Below are positions 19,859 through 27,882 of a stretch of 64,000 nt of DNA, in pieces. The number at the start of each line of letters is the position of its first letter. Positions within the stretch are counted from its first letter, which is position 1. The position numbers and the translations under genes were made by a program. The notes beneath the pieces were generated by a model that had not been told where the DNA came from, ran no database searches, and worked only from the letters and a program-made list of their open reading frames with translations. Origin of the DNA: an uncultured Eubacteriales bacterium (GTDB lineage Bacteria > Bacillota > Clostridia > Lachnospirales > Lachnospiraceae). The stretch lies in assembly GCA_900539455.1 (NCBI GenBank), contig UQCD01000009.1:24663-88662 (forward strand), written 5' to 3'.

Positions 19859-20710
19859 TTACTGCTTTAATTCAACCACTTTATCTCTATCAGACAGACC
19901 TGAGGTTATTTCATAATATTCAAATTCGCCAGTCTCTGAAATTTCACTATACACATCACCTACAGTTACAGAAACTCTTTCTATACTTTTTGCCTTTTCA
20001 TCATATAAATAGCAATATCTGTCAGCATCCATTCCATATACTGCGTTAACTGGTAAATACAACATTTCCTTTGTATTACCAACATCCACAGAAACCTTTA
20101 CATTTATGCCTGGCATAATATATTTGTCAAAACCAATCTTAATACCAACCATATCATCTTTAACAACATATCCTAACTGGGTTATCTTCCCCTCTATTTC
20201 TTCATCATCACCTTCTTTAATAGTAACCTTTGAATTGTAGTCTATGTTTCCATATAGTCTATATGGAATAAAAAACTCTATATACTGCTTGTCAAAATTT
20301 AATACCTTTATTTCTAATGTATTATTCTGATTATAAATTTCTGTTACTATTCCGTCAGAATCTGACAAATATGCTTTATTGTCAAACTCATATAAGGTTT
20401 GCTTTGCTTTGATTCTTTGTCCTGCTTCTACCTTCAATAATGGTTTATATGTATCATCATATTCTAATGTGTAGCTATCTATGTATTCTGCTTCATTTGA
20501 GGTTATAGCCCCCTCACCTGAATATACACTATGTATACTTCCATAATGTGCAGTATAAATAACATTTATATTTTCCAATAAATTAGTTTCTGTTTCTGCA
20601 TTTTTATTGTCGACACTATTATCCTTCTTAGTTATTGCATAAACTCCAATTCCCACACCTATAGCAACTATTATCATAACTATAAGATATATTATTTTTC
20701 TTCTTCTCAT
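19859..20710 (-). CDS. Membrane-fusion (HlyD/MacA-like) adaptor of locus B
   Basis: 283 residues: a single N-terminal helix (about 5-25), then an extracytoplasmic domain. A split lipoyl-like hairpin (KVEAGQRIKAKQTLYEFDNKA, written here with its turn at GQRI, and SDGIVTEIYNQN) and a beta-barrel-like C-terminal part (MLYLPVNAVYGMDADRYCYLY, RVSVTVGDVY, GLSDRDKVV) match MacA/HlyD adaptors. There is no long coiled coil, as expected in Gram-positive bacteria without an outer-membrane channel. It is flanked by the lipoprotein gene (16 nt upstream) and the ATPase (13 nt downstream). Confidence 0.85.
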   Translation of the reverse strand: MRRRKIIYLIVMIIVAIGVGIGVYAITKKDNSVDNKNAETETNLLENINVIYTAHYGSIHSVYSGEGAITSNEAEYIDSYTLEYDDTYKPLLKVEAGQRIKAKQTLYEFDNKAYLSDSDGIVTEIYNQNNTLEIKVLNFDKQYIEFFIPYRLYGNIDYNSKVTIKEGDDEEIEGKITQLGYVVKDDMVGIKIGFDKYIMPGINVKVSVDVGNTKEMLYLPVNAVYGMDADRYCYLYDEKAKSIERVSVTVGDVYSEISETGEFEYYEITSGLSDRDKVVELKQ

Positions 20711-20726
20711 TATATTTCCTCACATT

Positions 20727-21545
20727 TTATTCTTCAACAATTAACTTTAATAATTCCTTACAACCTTCATCATCTCCTGCACCCTGCTGTCTCACAACTA
20801 CATAAAAGGTCTTTTCTTCGCCAGCTTTATTTGTATATTCAACTATAAAATTAAAGCCCATAAACTTATACTTATCCTCATCACTTGTGTTTGTGTTTAC
20901 TGTAAACAATATTGATTTATCCTTGCGCAATTCACATGGAAGCTTTATCACTGTTTTGTCATCAACTGTTATATCTGTTTCTTCAATTATGTAATTATTT
21001 GTAAATCTATATCCTGTAATAGCAAGCTCCTCTTCAGCAAAAACAGAGTACATCAACCTATTTTTGCCACCCCCACCAATATAATCTGCTGTTGTCCCCT
21101 CGTACATTTCTGCACCATTATTACAAATTTTAATAACTAATGGTGTCTTAAAATCTATCGTTTCCTTATGACCTGCAATCTCAATATTTAACTTATTAAC
21201 TGTAAAGGATTTCTGACAATTTTCAACTATAAAGCCAAAATATCCTAACTTATATCCATTAACCTCTGCATTATTGCAAGGCTCTATGGTATCATCAAAA
21301 AAGTTTATTTCAGATGCATCTATATTCTCTCCCTCTACACTTATTAAATTTATATTATCCTTACTCACATTATAGGCAAAAGGAATATTTATTCCTATAT
21401 TGTCTCCTGTATTAACATACATTTCATATTTACAAAAATCAGTACCAAATATAAACTTTGCCTCTTCTTCCTTGTTCTTGTCACATCCTGAAGATAAACA
21501 AACAATATTTACAACCAAAAAAAGTGTTATTAATAATTTCTTCAT
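20727..21545 (-). CDS. Predicted lipoprotein of locus B
   Basis: 272 residues with signal peptide and lipobox (LSSGC, Cys21) followed by a Lys/Glu-rich linker. The mature region is hydrophilic and predicted mostly beta. No motif is recognised. It has the same length class, signal type and operon position as the lipoprotein at 374-1213 in locus A, though the two are only loosely alike. Weak GAGG-type ribosome site upstream. It may guard the cell against, or help display, the secreted product, but this is inference from position. Confidence 0.75.
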   Translation of the reverse strand: MKKLLITLFLVVNIVCLSSGCDKNKEEEAKFIFGTDFCKYEMYVNTGDNIGINIPFAYNVSKDNINLISVEGENIDASEINFFDDTIEPCNNAEVNGYKLGYFGFIVENCQKSFTVNKLNIEIAGHKETIDFKTPLVIKICNNGAEMYEGTTADYIGGGGKNRLMYSVFAEEELAITGYRFTNNYIIEETDITVDDKTVIKLPCELRKDKSILFTVNTNTSDEDKYKFMGFNFIVEYTNKAGEEKTFYVVVRQQGAGDDEGCKELLKLIVEE

Positions 21546-21594
21546 TTTTCATAACCTCATTTCCATTAAAGTCTTTTAGTAATACTAATCAAAA

Positions 21595-22242
21595 CTATTT
21601 ATATATACTCCAGTTACTATTACTTTTGCTATAAATTGTATAGATAACCGCACTTCCATATGGCTCATCAAAATAAAATTTGTTTAGCAATGTATAATCA
21701 TTTGCTCTAAGAACTCTTACCTCCATTTTATAAAAGGTATATCCTGGAACTCTTACATAATATCCGGTTGGTGCACTGTTCTTAATAACTTTAGTTACTT
21801 GTCCGCTACTAGTATATGAATACTCTCTGGCATAAGACTCACCACACCCTAATCCAACAGATACTGATATTGCCTTTTCAAATAAATCCAACAGATTTTC
21901 ACTTAAGCTTTTACTAATATTTCCATTCGCCGACCAAGAGGAGGTTTTTGTTTTTGACTGTGTAACTGAATATGCAAAGGTCAATGTATCATCTCCTGTA
22001 TTAACTACATGATGTACAACTGGTGTTAATTTCTTTTCAGGGTAAAACGCAATCCAGTTATTATTATTTTTGTAAGTCCAAAAGGTTAATTTTCCTAGCT
22101 GCTTATAACCTACATATACATATTTTCCTGTTTTTGTTTCCTCTCCATATGTTTTAGCAAATACATTTTCACTAAAACATAATACTACCAAAACCGCCAC
22201 TAGAACTACTGATAGTGTACTTTTCATTTTCTTTTTTCTCAT
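21595..22242 (-). CDS. Secreted beta-rich protein of locus B (possible pore-forming or bacteriocin-like effector)
   Basis: 215 residues. Signal peptide at 1-29 (basic start, hydrophobic core, SENVFA cleavage area). The mature part contains a Ser/Thr-rich alternating stretch (about 85-110, e.g. SVTQSKTKTSSWSANGN), an acidic-amphipathic helix-like turn (SENLLDLFEKAISVSVGLG) and a second alternating strand (SYTSSGQVTKV) ending in GYYVRV. The hairpin-turn-hairpin pattern resembles the membrane-inserting loop of aerolysin/ETX-MTX2 toxins. Locus A encodes an analogous protein. It is the first gene of a five-gene operon with adaptor, ATPase and permease. Family unknown; toxin function is inferred. 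Confidence 0.7.
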   Translation of the reverse strand: MRKKKMKSTLSVVLVAVLVVLCFSENVFAKTYGEETKTGKYVYVGYKQLGKLTFWTYKNNNNWIAFYPEKKLTPVVHHVVNTGDDTLTFAYSVTQSKTKTSSWSANGNISKSLSENLLDLFEKAISVSVGLGCGESYAREYSYTSSGQVTKVIKNSAPTGYYVRVPGYTFYKMEVRVLRANDYTLLNKFYFDEPYGSAVIYTIYSKSNSNWSIYK

Positions 22243-22404
22243 ACTCTTTTTCTCCTTAGATAATAATTTAATACATGCACAGCTCCTTATTCTTATATAG
22301 TATTGGGTATATTTTGAAGTGAAATCTTTAAGAAATTGTTGTTGCTACTAACTATTACTCATTCCAATTACCATACCTTATTATGCCACACATATACTGT
22401 CTAA

Positions 22405-22433
22405 AGTTTACAATATTTGTAAATTTTTGTCAA
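22405..22433 (-). promoter_or_regulatory. Promoter of locus B and its untranslated leader
   Basis: Minus-strand TTGACA (22433-22428), 17-bp spacer, TAAACT (22410-22405). The transcript would start near 22398 and have a leader of about 155 nt. I found no cyclic-di-GMP or other known riboswitch motif in that leader, in contrast to locus A. Confidence 0.6.
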
Positions 22434-22508
22434 TTATATTTATTACCTCTCCACAAATATTTTACTACGAATAAATACTATTAATAAGTATTATCCTTTC
22501 AAATACAA

Positions 22509-22544
22509 AAAGCCAGATACCTGCTTTCACAAATATCTGGCTTT
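22509..22544 (-). terminator. rplJ-rplL terminator
   Basis: Perfect 11-bp stem (22509-22519 with 22534-22544, AAAGCCAGATA/TATCTGGCTTT) about 30 nt after the rplL stop, followed by U residues on the minus strand. It separates rplJL from locus B and so from rpoBC. Confidence 0.85.
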
Positions 22545-22575
22545 AATTATACTAAATCTTAAAACAGTAAAATAA

Positions 22576-22941
22576 CTATTTAACTGTAACCTTAGCACCT
22601 TCAGCTTCAAGCTTTGTCTTGATATCTTCAGCTTCTTCCTTAGAAACAGCTTCTTTGATAACCTTTGGAGCACCATCAACAAGATCCTTAGCTTCTTTAA
22701 GACCAAGACCTGTAGCATCCTTAACAACCTTGATAACCTTAACCTTGTTAGGGCCAACTTCTGTTAATTCAACATCGAATTCTGTCTTTTCTTCAGCTGC
22801 TGCTGCGCCAGCACCTGCTGCTGCAACTACAACACCTGCTGCTGCAGAAACACCAAATTCTTCTTCACAAGCTTTTACTAAATCGTTTAATTCTAATACT
22901 GATAAACCTTTGATTACTTCAATAATTTCCTGAGTTGTCAT
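22576..22941 (-). CDS. rplL: 50S ribosomal protein L7/L12
   Basis: 121 residues from the ATG at 22941 (GGAGG upstream; the ATG at 22956 is part of that site). The N-terminal dimerisation domain ([20 protein letters not shown]), an alanine-rich hinge (about 38-53) and the C-terminal factor-binding domain ([25 protein letters not shown]) are all typical. Forms the stalk that recruits elongation factors. Second gene of the rplJ-rplL unit. Confidence 0.98.
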   Translation of the reverse strand: MTTQEIIEVIKGLSVLELNDLVKACEEEFGVSAAAGVVVAAAGAGAAAAEEKTEFDVELTEVGPNKVKVIKVVKDATGLGLKEAKDLVDGAPKVIKEAVSKEEAEDIKTKLEAEGAKVTVK

Positions 22942-23009
22942 TATAATTTCCTCCATTTGAAATATTAATATTTTCTAATTTGCTTCGATTTGTTTTCAAA
23001 TCCTTTTAA

Positions 23010-23504
23010 CTATGCTGTTGCTTCGTTCTTTTCAGCAATCTGCTTAATAACACGAGCAAAGTTTGTAACTGGTGACTGGATACTTCCAAGGAATTTTGCA
23101 AGAAGTTCGTCTCTGCTTGGAACATTTGCGATAACCTTAATTCCATCCTGGTCATAGTAAGTACCTTCAACAACACCTGCCTTAAGCTCAAGTGCTTCAG
23201 CTGTCTGAGCGAATTTATTTAAAATTCTTGCTGGAGCTGTAGCATCATCCTTAGATACTGCAAGAGCTGTAGGTCCTTCTAAGTGCTTACCTAATTCTTC
23301 AAACTCTGTTCCTTTAATTGCGAAATTAATCATTGTGTTCTTATATACCTTATAAGTAACACCAGCTTCTCTTAACTGCTTACGAAGAGCTGTATCCTGC
23401 TCAACTGTAAGACCACGGTAATCAACGATAACTGCTGACTGTGCACCGTTTAATAACTCGCTAATTTCGTCAACAACAGGTTTCTTAAGTTCTACTTTAG
23501 CCAT
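23010..23504 (-). CDS. rplJ: 50S ribosomal protein L10
   Basis: 164 residues; the conserved AVIVDYRGLTVEQDTALRKQ helix, RNA-contact segment YKVYKNTMINFA and C-terminal L12-binding helix (SPVTNFARVIKQIAEK) are present. L10 anchors the L7/L12 dimers and represses its own mRNA through the leader immediately upstream (23505-23697). GGAGG at 23516 supports the start. Confidence 0.98.
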   Translation of the reverse strand: MAKVELKKPVVDEISELLNGAQSAVIVDYRGLTVEQDTALRKQLREAGVTYKVYKNTMINFAIKGTEFEELGKHLEGPTALAVSKDDATAPARILNKFAQTAEALELKAGVVEGTYYDQDGIKVIANVPSRDELLAKFLGSIQSPVTNFARVIKQIAEKNEATA

Positions 23505-23697
23505 GAATTCTGCCTCCTTATATTAATAACGAGCATAAGCTCACGCCGATTAAGAATTTCATTAAAAGATATTCCACATAGAATCTATACATTAATAAAA
23601 AACCTCTTATGCTAGACATAAGAGGTAGTAATCATTAATAAGATTTCCTCGGTAGGTAAATTTAATCACTATTGTGAACCTACTGTCTTCGGCATAC
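23505..23697 (-). ncRNA. L10 (rplJ) leader RNA with attenuator
   Basis: The minus-strand transcript contains the conserved leader blocks GCCGAAGACAGUAGGU and ACCUACCGAGGAAAUC, forming the kink-turn helix bound by the L10(L12)4 complex. It is followed by GAUUACUACCUC and an intrinsic terminator (arms 23602-23611 and 23617-23626, then a U-run). Binding of excess L10 should favour termination before rplJ. The assignment follows the known Firmicute L10_leader. Confidence 0.88.
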
Positions 23698-23703
23698 TGT
23701 GAT

Positions 23704-23732
23704 ATAATACCACATATACTCACCTATGTCAA
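23704..23732 (-). promoter_or_regulatory. rplJ-rplL promoter
   Basis: Minus-strand TTGACA (23732-23727), 17-bp spacer, TATTAT (23709-23704), giving a start near 23697. The unit therefore has its own promoter, separate from rplKA. Confidence 0.85.
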
Positions 23733-23741
23733 TCAATTTCT

Positions 23742-23815
23742 ATATTAAAATTTATCTATTTTTTGCCTATTTCTCTATTCTATTTCAATATTAAAATTTG
23801 CCTATTTTTTGCCTA
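23742..23815. repeat. 28-bp direct repeat between rplA and rplJ
   Basis: Two AT-rich 28-bp copies (23742-23769 and 23788-23815) that differ at two positions. No coding potential. Together with the leader, promoter and terminator this accounts for the 490-bp gap between rplJ and rplA. Confidence 0.6.
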
Positions 23816-23924
23816 CTATTCTTTTACCTTATTTGTCCTTTCACTTATTTAATTTTATCCTTAAATTTCCTAAATGTTTTACCCACTATATTTACAAAAA
23901 TCCCTAAAAACCAATTAATATAAC

Positions 23925-23956
23925 AAAAGAGAACCTCCCGAAAGAGATTCTCTTTT
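23925..23956 (-). terminator. Terminator after rplA
   Basis: Hairpin with outer arms 23925-23933 and 23948-23956 (AAAAGAGAA/TTCTCTTTT) and an inner CTC/GAG pair, about 40 nt past the rplA stop. The A/T ends make it usable from both strands. Confidence 0.75.
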
Positions 23957-23996
23957 ATTATATTAATTTGCAATTTACTATTAGTATAAATCCTAA

Positions 23997-24692
23997 TTAG
24001 TTAGAAAGCTTAACTGGGTTTAACTTAACGCCAGGTCCCATTGTAGCAGTTAATGTAATGCTTCTAAGGTACTGACCCTTAAGTGTAGCTGGTTTAGCTT
24101 TGTTAATTGCATCAATAAGCGCTTGGAAGTTGTCCGCTAACTGAGCTTCTGTAAATGAAGCCTTTCCGATTGGCACGTGAATAATGTTTGTCTTGTCAAG
24201 TCTGTATTCAATCTTACCAGCTTTAATATCAGCAACTGCCTTTGCAACATCCATTGTAACTGTACCAGCCTTTGGGTTTGGCATTAAGCCCTTTGGTCCA
24301 AGTACACGACCTAAACGACCAACAACACCCATCATATCTGGTGTAGCAACTACAACATCGAAATCAAACCAGCCATCGTTCTGGATCTTTGGAACGAGTT
24401 CTTCACCACCAACGAATTCAGCACCAGCTGCTTCTGCTTCTGCTACCTTATCGCCCTTAGCGAATACTAAAACTCTAACCTTTTTACCTGTACCGTGTGG
24501 TAATACAACGGCACCACGAATCTGCTGATCAGCATGACGACCGTCACAGCCTGTTCTGATATGAGCTTCGATTGTTTCATCAAATTTAGCTGTTGAAGCC
24601 TTTTTAACAAGCTCCATAGCCTTGTCTACATCGTAAAGAGCTGCCTTATCGATTAACTTTGCAGCTTCTGTGTATTTCTTTCCTCGTTTCAT
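23997..24692 (-). CDS. rplA: 50S ribosomal protein L1
   Basis: 231 residues. [16 protein letters not shown] start, the RNA-binding [15 protein letters not shown] strand, [15 protein letters not shown] loop and C-terminal [12 protein letters not shown] are standard. Binds 23S rRNA at the L1 stalk and acts as a translational repressor in many bacteria. GGAGG 11 nt upstream. Follows rplK by 100 nt, a gap filled by a structured element (24709-24774). Confidence 0.98.
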   Translation of the reverse strand: MKRGKKYTEAAKLIDKAALYDVDKAMELVKKASTAKFDETIEAHIRTGCDGRHADQQIRGAVVLPHGTGKKVRVLVFAKGDKVAEAEAAGAEFVGGEELVPKIQNDGWFDFDVVVATPDMMGVVGRLGRVLGPKGLMPNPKAGTVTMDVAKAVADIKAGKIEYRLDKTNIIHVPIGKASFTEAQLADNFQALIDAINKAKPATLKGQYLRSITLTATMGPGVKLNPVKLSN

Positions 24693-24708
24693 TCTAAAAA
24701 ACCTCCTA

Positions 24709-24774
24709 GTGGTAATATCGGGACTAGAGAAAATTCTCTACAAGACGATATGAGTTATCGTCTTCGCCTCCCAC
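24709..24774 (-). promoter_or_regulatory. Structured leader element before rplA (copy 2)
   Basis: Minus-strand RNA begins GUGGGAGG (24774-24767), forms an internal stem (AAGACGAUAA...), and ends CCCGAUAUUACCAC (24722-24709), a few bases before the rplA ribosome site. The ends can pair (GUGG/CCAC). The same framework precedes rplK. It is probably a ribosomal-protein-binding regulatory site (L1 is the obvious candidate); that role is inferred. Confidence 0.55.
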
Positions 24775-24792
24775 ATAAATTGTTATCAGTGA

Positions 24793-25218
24793 TTAGTCAA
24801 CTACAGTAATACCCATACTTCTTGCTGTACCAGCGATCATGCTTGTAGCTGCTTCGATAGATGCTGCATTTAAATCTGGCATCTTAAGCTCAGCAATTTT
24901 CTGTACTTCTGCTTTAGTAATTGTAGCAACCTTTGTCTTATTAGGAACAGCTGAACCAGATTCAATCTTGCAAGCCTTCTTTAATAAAACTGCTGCTGGA
25001 GGAGTCTTAGTAATGAAGCTAAAACTTCTATCAGCATATACTGTAATAACAACTGGAATAATCATTCCTGCCTGGCTTTCAGTTCTTGCATTGAATTCCT
25101 TTGTGAACTGAACAATATTTACACCATGCTGTCCAAGTGCTGGACCAACTGGTGGAGCTGGTGTTGCCTTGCCAGCAGCGATCTGTAATTTAATATATCC
25201 TTCTACTTTCTTTGCCAT
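24793..25218 (-). CDS. rplK: 50S ribosomal protein L11
   Basis: 141 residues from the ATG at 25218 (GGAGGT 7 nt upstream). The proline-rich N-terminal switch ([20 protein letters not shown]), [13 protein letters not shown] and the C-terminal rRNA-binding domain ([20 protein letters not shown]) are typical. Part of the GTPase-associated centre. In the rpmG-secE-nusG-rplK-rplA transcript. Confidence 0.98.
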   Translation of the reverse strand: MAKKVEGYIKLQIAAGKATPAPPVGPALGQHGVNIVQFTKEFNARTESQAGMIIPVVITVYADRSFSFITKTPPAAVLLKKACKIESGSAVPNKTKVATITKAEVQKIAELKMPDLNAASIEAATSMIAGTARSMGITVVD

Positions 25219-25237
25219 TTTAGGCACCTCCTAAATT

Positions 25238-25285
25238 GTGGTAATATCGGAAGATTAATAGGAATAAATTCCTCGCTCCTCCCAC
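25238..25285 (-). promoter_or_regulatory. Structured leader element before rplK (copy 1)
   Basis: Minus-strand GUGGGAGG (25285-25278), an AGGAAU/AUUCCU stem, and CCGAUAUUACCAC (25250-25238), then the rplK ribosome site. It shares its ends with the element before rplA but has a different, shorter middle stem, which suggests that the ends are the conserved binding surface. Confidence 0.55.
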
Positions 25286-25341
25286 ATACTGCTTTGCAGT
25301 ATAACTCTTATGCCTGACACTAAAGTGTCCCGTTCTAATAA

Positions 25342-25863
25342 TTAGAACTCCATTTTCTTTACTTCTGTGAAACTGATTTCTACCGGAGTTTCACGACCAA
25401 ACATATCGACACTAATTGTAACACTCTGTTTACTATGGTTAACAGCTTTAATAACACCGACTGTATTTTCCCATACACCACTTGTTACTATAACAGTATC
25501 TCCCATATTTAAGTCGAATACTATTTCTGGTGCGTTAATTCCTAATGGTTTCATTTCCTCTTCTGTAAGGGGTACTGGTTTTGATCCCGGGCCAACGAAG
25601 CCTGTAACACCTCTGGTATTACGGACTACATACCAAGTATCATCATTCATAATCATATGAATAAGAACATATCCAGGGAACATCTTCTTTGATACCTGCT
25701 TTTTAGCACCATTTTTCATTTCCACCATATCCTGCATAGGAACTGTAACCTCAAGAATTTGGTCCTGAAGATTTCTGTTTTCAATAGTCTTTTCAATGTT
25801 TGCCTTTACCTTATTCTCATATCCTGAATAAGTGTGGACTACATACCAATTTGCTTCTGCCAT
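25342..25863 (-). CDS. nusG: Transcription termination/antitermination factor NusG
   Basis: 173 residues. The NGN domain (NWYVVHTYSGYENKVKANIE, KKMFPGYVLIHMIM, WYVVRNTRGVTGFVGPG) and the C-terminal KOW domain (FDLNMGDTVIVTSGVWENTVGVI) are complete and of normal length. Binds the RNA polymerase clamp. Ten bp downstream of secE. Confidence 0.97.
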   Translation of the reverse strand: MAEANWYVVHTYSGYENKVKANIEKTIENRNLQDQILEVTVPMQDMVEMKNGAKKQVSKKMFPGYVLIHMIMNDDTWYVVRNTRGVTGFVGPGSKPVPLTEEEMKPLGINAPEIVFDLNMGDTVIVTSGVWENTVGVIKAVNHSKQSVTISVDMFGRETPVEISFTEVKKMEF

Positions 25864-25872
25864 ATCATCACC

Positions 25873-26082
25873 CTAACCTGCTGGAAAAATAAAGCCAAAA
25901 CCAAAGCTTATAATCCAGTCTGCTAATAAAATAATAACAGTAAGAACTGCTGAGATAATAACTACTGTTGCTGTCTGTCTGGCAGTAGTAGCCTTATCTG
26001 GCCAGATAATCTTCTTAAATTCAGACTTAAGACCCTTGAACCAGCTCTTCTTTTCTTTCTTTTCTGAAGCAGCCTCGCTCAT
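25873..26082 (-). CDS. secE: Preprotein translocase subunit SecE
   Basis: 69 residues: charged N-terminus, amphipathic helix with KSEFKKIIWPDKATT, and a single membrane helix (about 41-66). This is the short Gram-positive form. It clamps SecY in the cell membrane. Located between rpmG (17 bp) and nusG, the usual order. Confidence 0.96.
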   Translation of the reverse strand: MSEAASEKKEKKSWFKGLKSEFKKIIWPDKATTARQTATVVIISAVLTVIILLADWIISFGFGFIFPAG

Positions 26083-26099
26083 AAATTACCTCCGTCCTA

Positions 26100-26249
26100 C
26101 TACTTTGTTTCCTTGTGCATTGTGTGTGACTTGCAGAACTTACAATACTTCTTTGTTTCCATTCTGTCTGGATGTGACTTTTTATCTTTAGTCATGTTGT
26201 AATTTCTTTGCTTACATTCAGTACATGCCAATGTGATTTTAACGCGCAC
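26100..26249 (-). CDS. rpmG: 50S ribosomal protein L33
   Basis: 49 residues starting at GTG (26249), with GGAGG 8 nt upstream. Translation gives [20 protein letters not shown]... ending [16 protein letters not shown]. Both Cys pairs (CTEC and CKFC) are present, so this is the zinc-binding (C+) form of L33. It begins the operon running through rplA. Confidence 0.96.
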   Translation of the reverse strand: MRVKITLACTECKQRNYNMTKDKKSHPDRMETKKYCKFCKSHTMHKETK

Positions 26250-26365
26250 AGCTTCCACCTCCACTTGAATATTTTAGTTTGCTTAATCTTTTTTTATACC
26301 ATTTTGTGAGAAAATATCCCGTTCAAAAATGGCGCAAAAAAAAAGACTTCTTCCATCGCTCTCTT

Positions 26366-26394
26366 AATATAACATAGCAATATAAATTCGTCAA
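26366..26394 (-). promoter_or_regulatory. Promoter of the rpmG-secE-nusG-rplK-rplA operon
   Basis: Minus-strand TTGACG (26394-26389), 17-bp spacer, TATATT (26371-26366), start near 26359, about 110 nt before rpmG. Confidence 0.65.
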
Positions 26395-26493
26395 CTAATT
26401 TTATTTTTAATATCCTTACTACCTTCCCCTTATTAATCTATTTTTTCCCAAGTCTAACGCTCTTTTATTTAATTTAAAGCTATGCCTTAAATT

Positions 26494-26652
26494 TTAATCT
26501 TCTCTTATATTATTGTCCTCTTTAATACCCCAATGCTCCTTCATATAATTATCTCCCACATTTTCACCTATGTTACCACTATTGCCTCTCAAAAATGCAC
26601 TACATATACCTGTAATTCCGCCAATAATTAAAATAGCCAGTAATATATACAT
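26494..26652 (-). CDS. Small membrane protein, 52 residues
   Basis: Open frame from ATG 26652 (AGAGGA just upstream) to TAA 26494. A hydrophobic helix fills residues 2-22 (MYILLAILIIGGITGICSAF), followed by a hydrophilic tail ending in KEHWGIKEDNNIRED. Composition and topology are those of a real small membrane protein rather than chance; no family recognised. It lies between the SLC13-like permease and the ribosomal operon promoter. Confidence 0.5.
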   Translation of the reverse strand: MYILLAILIIGGITGICSAFLRGNSGNIGENVGDNYMKEHWGIKEDNNIRED

Positions 26653-26705
26653 ATCCTCTTCTATAATATATGACGAAACCTTTGTGGTCTGTAATCAACC
26701 TATCT

Positions 26706-27857
26706 TTATATTATAACATAAAATACAACTAGAACAGTTAAAAAAATCACATTAGCTAATGTAAAGTATGCAAAGTATTTTCCCTTTAATTTTCCTTCCT
26801 CCTTAGCAAGAAATTTATATGAAATCAAACTAGCCATAGATGCTATTAAAGTTCCAAGTCCACCTATATTTACACCTATTAGTAAAGCTTTATAATTTGT
26901 GGTAAAGCCTGAAAGGAGTAAGGTTGCTGGTACATTACTGATTATCTGGCTAAGAATAATGCCTGTTCCAACCTCTCTGCCTACAACAACTCTTTCAAAA
27001 AAGCTGTTAAACGCCTCTATTCTTTCTATATTTCCTACAAATATGAAAAAAGCAGCAAATGTAAGAAGCAGTGAATAATCAACCCTTTTAAGTATTTTTC
27101 TATCAAATATTATGGTAGAAATTACTGTTATCAGCAATACAGCAATATAATTTATAACTCTAAGCACTACCATAAGAGAGATTACAAAAAGAACAAGATA
27201 TATTATAAATAACCTTGTATTGCCTACGCCTATAAGCCCATTATTTTTATTACCTTCCTTATCATTTTCTTGATTTTCTATATGTACCTCTTCATTTTTC
27301 CTGGTAATTACAATTATCCATACAATAATAGCAATGCACGAAGCCATGCTGTAAGGTAACATTGTACCAATAAAGCTTATAAAGCTGTCATTAGCCTTTG
27401 TATATAAATATAAATTTTGTGGATTTCCTATTGGTGTAAGCATACTACCAAGATTTGCTCCTATAGTTTCCAGACTTATCAAGGGAATTAACCACTTGTT
27501 TTGCATTTCCACTGTCTGTTTTTTTAATATAATTATTGTTAGTGGAACAAATGTGATAAGTGCCACATCGTTTGTAATTAGCATACTTCCAAAAAAGCAA
27601 AGCAACACCAACACCAGAAAAAGACTTCTTATATTATTGGCTCTTTTTAATAATACTGCTGCCAATTTGTCAAATATGCCAATACTCCTAAAGCCAGCCA
27701 CAACTACCATAAGGCAGAATAATATACCCAAAGTACGAAAATCTATATACTCTGCATATTTTTTGTCTACTCCTACTACCACCGACGATATAATTGCTAA
27801 AACAGCAGCAATAAACAAAACTATTTCATTTTTTAGAATTCTCTTAATGCGTTGCAT
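26706..27857 (-). CDS. SLC13/ArsB-type (ion transporter superfamily) permease
   Basis: 383 residues from ATG 27857 (AAAGGCAG upstream; the ATG at 27872 is weaker). About ten hydrophobic segments. FGSMLITNDVALITFVPLTI and NLGSMLTPIGNPQNLYLY are the paired signatures of the CitMHS/ArsB/NhaD permease superfamily (TNDVAL, GNPQN), and the second-half repeat shows SNVPATLLLSGF. Members carry dicarboxylates, arsenite or exchange Na+/H+. The substrate is not clear; no arsenic genes are nearby. Starts 25 bp after the Pr6Pr-like gene and is probably co-transcribed with it. Confidence 0.8.
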   Translation of the reverse strand: MQRIKRILKNEIVLFIAAVLAIISSVVVGVDKKYAEYIDFRTLGILFCLMVVVAGFRSIGIFDKLAAVLLKRANNIRSLFLVLVLLCFFGSMLITNDVALITFVPLTIIILKKQTVEMQNKWLIPLISLETIGANLGSMLTPIGNPQNLYLYTKANDSFISFIGTMLPYSMASCIAIIVWIIVITRKNEEVHIENQENDKEGNKNNGLIGVGNTRLFIIYLVLFVISLMVVLRVINYIAVLLITVISTIIFDRKILKRVDYSLLLTFAAFFIFVGNIERIEAFNSFFERVVVGREVGTGIILSQIISNVPATLLLSGFTTNYKALLIGVNIGGLGTLIASMASLISYKFLAKEEGKLKGKYFAYFTLANVIFLTVLVVFYVII

Positions 27858-27882
27858 ATATCTGCCTTTCATAGCCTGTTTT

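Noticed and set aside
22243..22400. Riboswitch in the locus B leader
   Set aside because: Searched by eye for GEMM-I and GEMM-II blocks and other common aptamers; none found.
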